DNA of 53,225 bases, taken from a virus. Both the position numbers and the translations under genes were made by a program. The stretch covers positions 1-53,225 of the IMG/VR virus record IMGVR_UViG_3300024433_000923; one strand, given 5' to 3'. This document shows, in pieces, positions 33,503-41,004 of this stretch (the first letter of the stretch is position 1; every line of letters starts with the position of its first letter). The notes under the pieces are model-generated. The model saw only the letters and a list, made by a program, of their open reading frames with translations. It was not told the origin of the DNA and searched no databases.

Positions 33503-35398
33503 ATGAAAATATTGATATTAGATCCTGGTTTTGAATATTCCACTTTAGCAGTAGCAGAAAGCTATTATAATGCGTTTGTGCGTCTTGGGTATGAAGTAGA
33601 AGAATATGATACGCACCATGCTTTTAGAGAAGCATCGAGATTAACGAAGTTTCAATGTCCTGCCTGTAAAGAAAATTTTAATTTTTCAGAAGAATATAAT
33701 TGGAATAGACTTACTGAAATAGTAACTGCTCCTATTTTGAATATTGTCGTTCAAGATAGATTTGATGTAGTTATAGCAATTCATGGATACCATATTAATC
33801 CTGTTATTATTAATAGCATAAGAAAGATTGGATGCAAAACTGCTTTGGTTCTTACTGATGAACCTCAACAAATGGATATAACTAAAGGTTGGAGTCAATT
33901 TTATGACTACAATTTTTCAAATGATAAAGGTACTGCTAATTATCATCACAATGGATATTATTTGCCAATGGCCGCAGACGAAAGAATATTCAAACCGCAA
34001 AAAGTATTGACAATGTATGAGTCGGATATTTTAGTTGGAGGAAGTTTTTATCGAGAACGTTTTAAATTTCTTATGGATCCTGATCTGACACAATGTATGT
34101 TCAGGCACAATACAAAATTTATTGGAGCTAGGAAAAGTAATTTTGGAAATAATGATATAAGAAATAACTTATTTGTAGGGAATAAAATATCGTATGAAGA
34201 AATGGCAAAATATACGGCTGGTACAAAAATTAACGTCGATATACCTAGAGATGAGTTCCGTGACGGTATATTCTTGTCTGGGAACACTAAAAAAATAAAA
34301 GCAACATGTTTAGCCCCGCGCATTTTTGAATCGCCTCTGGCAGGAGCATTAGTTCTTACGTCTGGGCAACGTCGAGATATATTTGATCTATTTCCTGAGG
34401 GAATGTTTCCAATATATGGAGATCAGAGTCACCTTACTCAATTGATTGAAGAATATCTAGGAGATGAGGAAAAACGAAAGAAATTAGTAGAAGAACAAAG
34501 AAAATATTGTCTTGAAAATCACACTTATTATGAAAGAGCTAAAGAAATTGCAAAGGTTATGGATTTAAGTTTAACAAGAAAAATAAGTAATACATTTGTT
34601 TGGAATAGAAAGGCAGTTAAACATTGGGAACTTATATGGCGAAAAAATTATGATTTTATGAAGAAAAAAGAATATTATAAAAATAGGAGTTTAGAAAGTC
34701 TTAAAAATCATTATAATAATGGATCAATAAATATTGTTAGTAATGGTCCTTCTTTAGAAAAATATGTAGAGGATTTAAATGGGAAACAAGTAATTAATAT
34801 GACAGTTAATGACGCCTTCAGATATATTGATTGTCAATACTATGTAGTTATTCATCCTGACGATGATGTATATGAAAGATGCGTAGAAGATCTAGATGAT
34901 TTAAGGCATAAAGAAACAATGTTGTTAGCTTCTTCTGTAGTAAATTATAAAGTTGTGGAACATTGGATAAAGAGAAATTTACCTGTTAAGTTTTTTGGAA
35001 CATCATTAAATGAAGAAGATAGTATAAAGAGAGTAATACGTTTAGTATATAATTTTCCAATTCTTGATGCAGGATATTCAGTAGGGTATTCAGCTATAAC
35101 ATGTGCATTGTATATGGGGCTGACTAAGGAAATCAATGTATATGGATTAGATTTTTGTTATAAAAACATGAAACGTTATGCTTTTGAAGAGCCAATAAAG
35201 TTTAAGGATGCACTTGATAGAGAAACTATCCTACTTGAGGATGCCGAAGGAAATCCGGTTTTGACTGATAGTGTTTTAATTAAGAGTAGAGACTTAGTTT
35301 TAGATTTAATAAGAAAAAATCCGAATACAAGATTTAATATATATGGTGGAGGATTATTGTATTCGGATAAGATAGAAAATTTAATAGTACATGTCTGA
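33503..35398 (+). CDS. Glycosyltransferase fused to a Maf/DUF115-like glycosyl-modification domain
   Basis: About 631 residues from the ATG at 33503; a TTG three codons earlier is possible. Residues 1-355 are GT-B-like (MKILILDPGFEYSTLAVAES, a CPAC metal-type motif near residue 54, then SPLAGALVLTSGQRRDIFDL and a P-M-Y donor region) similar to the CgeB-like spore-coat transferase family. Residues about 410-630 match the Maf/DUF115 domain: NIVSNGPSLEKYV, NMTVNDAFRYIDCQYYVVIH and SVGYSAITCALYMGLTKEINVYGLDFCY. In bacteria this domain takes part in attaching nonulosonic acid to flagellin. It is placed inside the tail module, so a tail protein is the natural guess for an acceptor; that is inference. 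Confidence 0.75.
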   Translation: MKILILDPGFEYSTLAVAESYYNAFVRLGYEVEEYDTHHAFREASRLTKFQCPACKENFNFSEEYNWNRLTEIVTAPILNIVVQDRFDVVIAIHGYHINPVIINSIRKIGCKTALVLTDEPQQMDITKGWSQFYDYNFSNDKGTANYHHNGYYLPMAADERIFKPQKVLTMYESDILVGGSFYRERFKFLMDPDLTQCMFRHNTKFIGARKSNFGNNDIRNNLFVGNKISYEEMAKYTAGTKINVDIPRDEFRDGIFLSGNTKKIKATCLAPRIFESPLAGALVLTSGQRRDIFDLFPEGMFPIYGDQSHLTQLIEEYLGDEEKRKKLVEEQRKYCLENHTYYERAKEIAKVMDLSLTRKISNTFVWNRKAVKHWELIWRKNYDFMKKKEYYKNRSLESLKNHYNNGSINIVSNGPSLEKYVEDLNGKQVINMTVNDAFRYIDCQYYVVIHPDDDVYERCVEDLDDLRHKETMLLASSVVNYKVVEHWIKRNLPVKFFGTSLNEEDSIKRVIRLVYNFPILDAGYSVGYSAITCALYMGLTKEINVYGLDFCYKNMKRYAFEEPIKFKDALDRETILLEDAEGNPVLTDSVLIKSRDLVLDLIRKNPNTRFNIYGGGLLYSDKIENLIVHV

Positions 35399-36446
35399 CA
35401 TCAGTAAATTAATACTTGCTTTAGCCGAATATCATCCGATTGATATGAAAAGAAAAGTTGGAGGATATCATACTTTAGTACCGATTGACAGTGATGTAGA
35501 TAGCGTATTTCAACCAGGATTTAAACCACCCTCAGATTTTCCAACTGATACTTTTGATCAATATAGGAAAGTATTCTGGCGAAACCAAACAGGTAGATCT
35601 TTATCGGGAGTTCAGATATATGGATTCAATGTAAAAAGTTCTAATGTTGTTAAATTTGCTTTGGAACGTGGACCTGATGGAGTAATAACAAGAGATGGAA
35701 GTGATGCAATACGGAATTATCAGATTAGACCAACATTTTTATCCGACGGACATTTTACTGAAGTAACTACAGATAATGCTTTGTTAATCGGAGGTTCAGG
35801 AGTATTAGCACATGGATCAGGTCAAGGAGTATGGTTAAGGCAAAGAATAACAGGAACAACAGCGGAAGACGCAAGTGATAATTTTGCAATAGGAACAGTT
35901 GTTTCAGAAGTAGGATCAACTACCATTAAGGAAGAAAATATTTTCCATACAAGAATTCCTGGTCTAACTACAATATTACGAATAAGAATTGATCAGTATA
36001 ATCCTATGACTATAATTGTGGATTTCAGCCATAGTCTTACGACTAACTATTACAAAACTGCGGCGGAAACACTTTATGCTTTGTATGTAGATAATAAATT
36101 TGTAAAGGAATTTACAGGAGAGATCGTAAAAGTTCAGATGCTAAGTATTGATACGATTAGTGAAGTCGATATTTATGCAATTCCACATTCAGGATTTAGA
36201 CCTCATCAAGATCCTACTGATCCTGAAGAAGGAACAAGATTAGACCCTACTATTCCTGGAAACAAAATAAGAATTAGATTTAGAGCAAAGGATTCTGGTG
36301 TATTTGATGTAGAAGCACACCATATACAGTGGGATGAAGGAACAGGAACTTTTGTAACTAAAGAAATAGGTGTAATAAATGCGGATGATGCTTCTATTAA
36401 GAGCGGATATAAGATTAAATCAAGTGAAATGATTGATCCTATTTAA
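35391..36446 (+). CDS. Unknown tail-module structural protein
   Basis: 351 residues, not recognised. It opens SDISKLILALAEYHPIDMKR and has beta-rich text with RKVFWRNQTGRSLSGVQIYG (a common phrase in phage tail/decoration proteins for a strand pair), GGSGVLAHGSGQGVWLRQRI and IRIRFRAKDSGVFDVEAHHI. No signal peptide, no enzymatic motif. It overlaps the preceding transferase gene by 8 nt and is followed by a beta-helix protein, so a role in the tail tip or receptor-binding apparatus is likely by position. Confidence 0.55.
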   Translation: MSDISKLILALAEYHPIDMKRKVGGYHTLVPIDSDVDSVFQPGFKPPSDFPTDTFDQYRKVFWRNQTGRSLSGVQIYGFNVKSSNVVKFALERGPDGVITRDGSDAIRNYQIRPTFLSDGHFTEVTTDNALLIGGSGVLAHGSGQGVWLRQRITGTTAEDASDNFAIGTVVSEVGSTTIKEENIFHTRIPGLTTILRIRIDQYNPMTIIVDFSHSLTTNYYKTAAETLYALYVDNKFVKEFTGEIVKVQMLSIDTISEVDIYAIPHSGFRPHQDPTDPEEGTRLDPTIPGNKIRIRFRAKDSGVFDVEAHHIQWDEGTGTFVTKEIGVINADDASIKSGYKIKSSEMIDPI

Positions 36447-36494
36447 AAATAGATGGATAAAGTTAAATATTAAATATTTGTTAGAGGAGACAAA

Positions 36495-37706
36495 ATGACT
36501 TTATCTAGAAGAGCTTTTGGCCTTGGGGGAACAGCTTTAGGATATTTAAAAGAAATAGGAGCAGGAATCGTAGGTAGAGCCGTAACTCACACCTTATATG
36601 TTTCACCGGAAGGTAGTGGAGCTGATGGATTGACTTGGGCAACTGCCTATAAGACAATTCAAGCCGCTTTAGATGCTGCTTCAACTGATGGAGATAATTT
36701 AACTTTAATAAATATTTCCCCACATACAACTAATTACGATATAAATACTACTGGCGATCCTACATGGACAGGAAATTATATTTTAAAAGGAAGTCACAGG
36801 AATTGGGCGAAAATTAAGAATGCGCATGGTAGTGCTACTTCTATTATGAAGTTCACTGGTAAGGTTTCATTAAAAGATTTGAATTTTAATTTAGGTTCAG
36901 GAAGTGGGAATGGCGTAATAATAACTCACGGCGGATTCAGGGTAAGAGATTGTCAATTTGTTGGAGAAGATTTAACTGGTGCGGCAACAGCGCTCCATAC
37001 AGATGGCGCAACAGTATTGAAACATGGAATAATAGAAAATTGCCATTTTCTCGGAGAAGGAATAACACATATGACGGCGCTCTTGTTGGATAAAACGGCA
37101 AGAAGCTTTATTGAAGGATGTAAAATCCACGAATGTAAAACTGGCATTCAGATAGTTGATGCAGATAGTGATGAAAATATGTTTCGTTTTATTGATATTG
37201 GTGATTCCGGTATCGGATTTGATATAGATGCCGGAAATGCTCAACATATAGAACATGTCTTATTTCACAACAATACAACAAATATAGATGATGAAGTTGG
37301 AGATCATTTATATGATACCTTATTGGGAGAAAGTTCAGGGACAATATTATTGCCTGACGATTTTACAGGAGTAGATTTAGATACTCATGCTGATCCAGCT
37401 ACTTGGGGAACTAATACGGAAATACTGGCCGCTGTGGGCAGAACCAAGCCGTTTCGAGTTATTGGAATCATAATGGAAGCAGATGCAAATGAAAAATTTA
37501 GAGTCAGACTTTCTGCGGATGGTGGGACTTCTCATTTCACAGATATTATGGTTGAAGGTGCAGCAAATGCAGCTAAAAGAGAATCAGTGCAATTGCCTCC
37601 TGGAGTTGAAGTAATTCTTAATCAGGGTATTCAAATATCTGGTTCTTCAAAGTCTGAATCAGGGAATAATACAGCTACAGTCTGGTTGGAAATACAAGAA
37701 ATATAA
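36495..37706 (+). CDS. Right-handed beta-helix tail protein (tailspike-like)
   Basis: 403 residues. LYVSPEGSGADGLTWATAYKT (about 35) is the classical beginning of pectate-lyase-like beta-helix proteins, and IQAALDAAS follows as in phage tailspikes. Repeated turns (SLKDLNFNLGSGSGNG, FRVRDCQFVGEDLTG, IIENCHFLGEGI, FIEGCKIHECKTG, EHVLFHNNTTN) give regular beta-helix rungs to about residue 270. A C-terminal jelly-roll-like domain follows (RVRLSADGGTSHFTD). Good Shine-Dalgarno AGAGGAG. No catalytic residues can be assigned; it may bind or cut host-surface polysaccharide. Confidence 0.72.
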   Translation: MTLSRRAFGLGGTALGYLKEIGAGIVGRAVTHTLYVSPEGSGADGLTWATAYKTIQAALDAASTDGDNLTLINISPHTTNYDINTTGDPTWTGNYILKGSHRNWAKIKNAHGSATSIMKFTGKVSLKDLNFNLGSGSGNGVIITHGGFRVRDCQFVGEDLTGAATALHTDGATVLKHGIIENCHFLGEGITHMTALLLDKTARSFIEGCKIHECKTGIQIVDADSDENMFRFIDIGDSGIGFDIDAGNAQHIEHVLFHNNTTNIDDEVGDHLYDTLLGESSGTILLPDDFTGVDLDTHADPATWGTNTEILAAVGRTKPFRVIGIIMEADANEKFRVRLSADGGTSHFTDIMVEGAANAAKRESVQLPPGVEVILNQGIQISGSSKSESGNNTATVWLEIQEI

Positions 37707-37736
37707 GATTAAAGGAAAAACTTTGTAGGAGCAATA

Positions 37737-38297
37737 ATGGCTACTTTTACAGTCTATTTCAGTGATAGTGGTGTTGCTGCAACTGGTTTGACAGTGGCAT
37801 TTGAATATCTTAAAAAGGCTAGCGATAATACCAATGTTTCAACGGCAGGAGCCACTATTGTCGAAATAGGAGGAGGTTGGTATAAAATCACAGGTTTAAA
37901 TCCTGATGAGTTATGGGTAGGAGTAATGGATGGAAGTAATACTTTAGCTAATGCCGATAGATATGTTCCAATTGCAATGGAACCTGAAGATTATAATTAT
38001 GAAGCACATGGTATTCCTGTTTATAATGAAACTTCAGATCAATTGAAAATCGCAGCGTTTCTTTCAAAGAATGGACAAAGAGTTACAACAAATCTTACGA
38101 ATTGTTCTATAATAGTTTACGATGAGAATCATGCAGCATTATTCACTATAACTTCTGCTTCTGCAACAAATGGCGTATTTTTTGTGACTAAGACGACTCC
38201 TAGGTTTGTCAAAAACAAGTTGTATTATGCAGCTATTACGATTACCCATGATGGCGTAGGTTATGTTTCAACGGATGCGATTATTGCGATAGAATAA
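37737..38297 (+). CDS. Unknown beta-rich tail-module protein
   Basis: 186 residues made of two small beta domains: ATFTVYFSDSGVAATGLTVA with IVEIGGGWYKITGLNP, and TSDQLKIAAFLSKNGQRVTT with YAAITITHDGVGYVSTDAII. This arrangement is seen in phage virion accessory proteins (for example fibre-associated or baseplate accessory proteins) but no named family is recognised. A GTAGGAG site precedes the ATG. It lies in the run of tail surface proteins between the beta-helix gene and an FN3-like gene. Confidence 0.55.
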   Translation: MATFTVYFSDSGVAATGLTVAFEYLKKASDNTNVSTAGATIVEIGGGWYKITGLNPDELWVGVMDGSNTLANADRYVPIAMEPEDYNYEAHGIPVYNETSDQLKIAAFLSKNGQRVTTNLTNCSIIVYDENHAALFTITSASATNGVFFVTKTTPRFVKNKLYYAAITITHDGVGYVSTDAIIAIE

Positions 38298-38953
38298 TGA
38301 GTTTAAAGGTTTTCAATCCAAGAAAGAGGCAAGTATCTTTCTTCAGAATTAATTCAGATTATCCTTTTCGGGATAATTTGTTTGTTTCTGGAGGAAGAAG
38401 TGGAAGCATTGTTTTTTTAAATTCTGCATTAAATAATCCATATAGACATTACAAAGTAATTACACTTCCAGTAGCCAATGGAAGTTATAAAGTAAGAGTA
38501 GCTTCAGAAGATGCTTATGGTAATACTAATGTTCCTGGAACTGATCCTGAAGCCTATGGAGTAATAGTTGTAGGAGTTTTTGTATTACCTCCTATAGATA
38601 TAAAATTTACAGTATCTGGAAACAATGTTACATTTACGTGGGAACATCCTTCAAGTGGTGCTCCTGATGCTTATATTTTTTATGGTGGAAGAGATGGAGC
38701 AGCAATTGATAGAACTACGCCTATAGGAACCGCTGCTGGATCAGCAAAAACAAAGACTTTAACGTTAGCAAGCGGAGTTTGGAAGATAGTTATAGAAGCT
38801 AAGATCAATTGTGATCAATGGGATATAGCACTTGGCGCTCCAAGTGCTATGAATAGAGTGGATGTAGGAGATTCAAATCTTACAGGAGCACAAGCTACTG
38901 TAACAGATGGTGTTGATCGAGGAAATAACTCAGCTTTATGGGTATTTAGTTAA
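38297..38953 (+). CDS. Fibronectin III-like tail-module protein
   Basis: 218 residues. The first 95 residues are a beta domain (YRHYKVITLPVANGSYKVRV), and residues about 98-195 look like a fibronectin III domain: LPPIDIKFTVSGNNVTFTWE, HPSSGAPDAYIFYGG and TLASGVWKIVIEAK. FN3 domains in phage particles are usually exposed and thought to bind surface glycans. The stop and the next start overlap (TTAATGG). Confidence 0.55.
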   Translation: MSLKVFNPRKRQVSFFRINSDYPFRDNLFVSGGRSGSIVFLNSALNNPYRHYKVITLPVANGSYKVRVASEDAYGNTNVPGTDPEAYGVIVVGVFVLPPIDIKFTVSGNNVTFTWEHPSSGAPDAYIFYGGRDGAAIDRTTPIGTAAGSAKTKTLTLASGVWKIVIEAKINCDQWDIALGAPSAMNRVDVGDSNLTGAQATVTDGVDRGNNSALWVFS

Positions 38954-41004
38954 TGGCTAACAATACTTGGACAAATGGAAACGGTACTAACGTTTGGAAT
39001 GATGCCCTTAATTGGTCTTTAGGGCATGTTCCATTGGCTACAGAAGATGTGATATTTGATGGAACAGATGTTGGTAACTGCACTATAGATACTTATCCAA
39101 ATAATGTAGTTTCAATCGCCGTCGATGTTTTGTATACTGGACAGATCACTCAGACATGCGCGGTAGTGGTAAATGGTCCCTTCGCTTCAGCAGGCAAATG
39201 GGACTGCAACGCCAATTTTGATTGCACCAACTATACCCTAACAGCTGGCACTTTCCAAGCAGGAGCTGGAAATATCACGACAGCCGGTAATGTGGCAATG
39301 GCTACTGGTACGTTTAGTCGCCAAACTTCCACTTTTATTTTATCTGCTACTGGGACCATTAATGCTGCGGGCATTATATTTCATAGCTTTACTCAAAATA
39401 ACGGTGTAATAACAGATATATTAAGTAATGTAGTTTTTGCTACTGGCGGCATACTCACAACTGGTAATAATACTTCCACAATAAGAGCTTCTGGAGCTAC
39501 TAGAACTCTTTACATTTATTCAACATTAATAAACAATGGATGTACTTGGGGCGGTGGTGGACAATTAATGATTCTTTATATTCTTCGCCAAGACATGCCA
39601 GGTGGCAATTATGGCGATTGTCGTATTTGGTTTAGAGATACTCTAGGTGTTCCAAGAAATCTACTTGGTAATCTTACCACTACAGAACGATTTTACATTG
39701 ATAACTGGGTAGTAGGAACAGCTCAATTATCTTCAGCCGGATTTAATATTACCTGTGCGTGGTTGCGTCTTGGTCAGACCACCAATAATCTTTGTGGTAA
39801 ATTAATTCTTAATCCTGGAACCACACTCCAAGTCAACGGTGATCTTACGATCTATGCCGATGACGGAAGCTCTGAAAACGCTCTAGTCGTAGACACGGAC
39901 GGCGCTAATTTGATTTATGTATCAGGCAACTGGGACATCCAAGATCCTAGTGCGGAATTTGATGCCCAACAGTCCACTGTGATTTTCAATGGCGTAGGTG
40001 CTCAGACTATTAAGTCGAGTGGGAATGCTTTTTATGATATTCAATTAAATGATGGCGGTGCTGGTGGTTCATGGACGCTTCAAGATGCTTTAACATGTCA
40101 TGATCTTACACAAACAGATGGAATACTTGATACCAAAAATGGAGTAAATAATCCTATAACTGCAAGTGGAGATATTGCATTTGATGGAGGGACACTTATT
40201 GCACGTGGAGCGACTATAACATGTCCTGGGAGTATAACTTTCGATGCGAGCTTTACATTTACTTACGGAACTTCAAAAATTTTATTGAATGGAACATCAA
40301 CTCAAACCATTATGTCTAACGGAATTGCAGTTTATGATATGGAAGTAACTAATACTGAAGGAAAAATAGTTTTTGATGATGCTGTGGATATTGATAATCA
40401 ATTAATAGCAAATGCTGCAACGGCTGATATTCTGATCGAATTTGATGAAAATGGCGGACATACCATTGAAGATCTCAGTGGATTAACTGGAACAAGTCCT
40501 CACTATGTTAAACTGAGAAGTCAAGTAACTGGTGATGAAAGTGAAAATTTTGATGTTCAGGATGTGACTTTACCTTCTACTTCAGTAAAACCTCCTCAAC
40601 CTGGATTACCAGCTACTTCTGATCCTAATAATACACTTGATGCAGATAATCCGTTTGTAGAAACTGGACTTGAATTAACAAGGGTATCGGTTGGAAAAGC
40701 AAGGATTCGTTTTTATTGGTTATGGGGAAATTTAGCCACAAAATTTAGAATTTATCACAATAATGGATCAGGAGATGTTGATTGGGTTACACATGCTTAT
40801 GAATTTAATAGAGTAGATGGTATTATTCAATCCTATACGACTCTTCAGTTGAATGTAACAAGTGTAGTTCAAACATGGAAATTTGGAGTACGTGCGGTAA
40901 ATTCTAATAACCAGACAGATACTAATACAGATGAGTATGAAATAGATATAGAGGGTCTTCCGCCAGATTTAATTGAAGATATTGTTTTGGATACGGTGTT
41001 ATAA
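38953..41004 (+). CDS. Large beta-solenoid virion protein with C-terminal FN3-like domain
   Basis: 683 residues. The opening (NTWTNGNGTNVWNDALNWSL, then GHVPLATEDVIFDGTDVGNC) is the signature of surface beta-solenoid proteins in which an N-W-S-x-G-x-x-P segment leads into a repetitive parallel-beta region. Solenoid-type text (LTAGTFQAGAGNITTAGNVA, IIFHSFTQNNGVI, FNGVGAQTIKSSGNAFYDIQ, LLNGTSTQTIMSNGIAVYDM) continues to about residue 500, including two tandem units of about 100 residues. An FN3-like domain follows (ELTRVSVGKARIRFYWLWGN). GC content falls sharply around 40,070 inside the ORF. Probable tail fibre or decoration protein. Confidence 0.6.
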   Translation: MANNTWTNGNGTNVWNDALNWSLGHVPLATEDVIFDGTDVGNCTIDTYPNNVVSIAVDVLYTGQITQTCAVVVNGPFASAGKWDCNANFDCTNYTLTAGTFQAGAGNITTAGNVAMATGTFSRQTSTFILSATGTINAAGIIFHSFTQNNGVITDILSNVVFATGGILTTGNNTSTIRASGATRTLYIYSTLINNGCTWGGGGQLMILYILRQDMPGGNYGDCRIWFRDTLGVPRNLLGNLTTTERFYIDNWVVGTAQLSSAGFNITCAWLRLGQTTNNLCGKLILNPGTTLQVNGDLTIYADDGSSENALVVDTDGANLIYVSGNWDIQDPSAEFDAQQSTVIFNGVGAQTIKSSGNAFYDIQLNDGGAGGSWTLQDALTCHDLTQTDGILDTKNGVNNPITASGDIAFDGGTLIARGATITCPGSITFDASFTFTYGTSKILLNGTSTQTIMSNGIAVYDMEVTNTEGKIVFDDAVDIDNQLIANAATADILIEFDENGGHTIEDLSGLTGTSPHYVKLRSQVTGDESENFDVQDVTLPSTSVKPPQPGLPATSDPNNTLDADNPFVETGLELTRVSVGKARIRFYWLWGNLATKFRIYHNNGSGDVDWVTHAYEFNRVDGIIQSYTTLQLNVTSVVQTWKFGVRAVNSNNQTDTNTDEYEIDIEGLPPDLIEDIVLDTVL

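Noticed and set aside
36495-36590. Tat-like twin-arginine start (LSRRAFGLGGTALG) of the beta-helix protein
   Set aside because: No proper hydrophobic core with a cleavage site follows, and an exported signal is not expected on a virion protein in this module.
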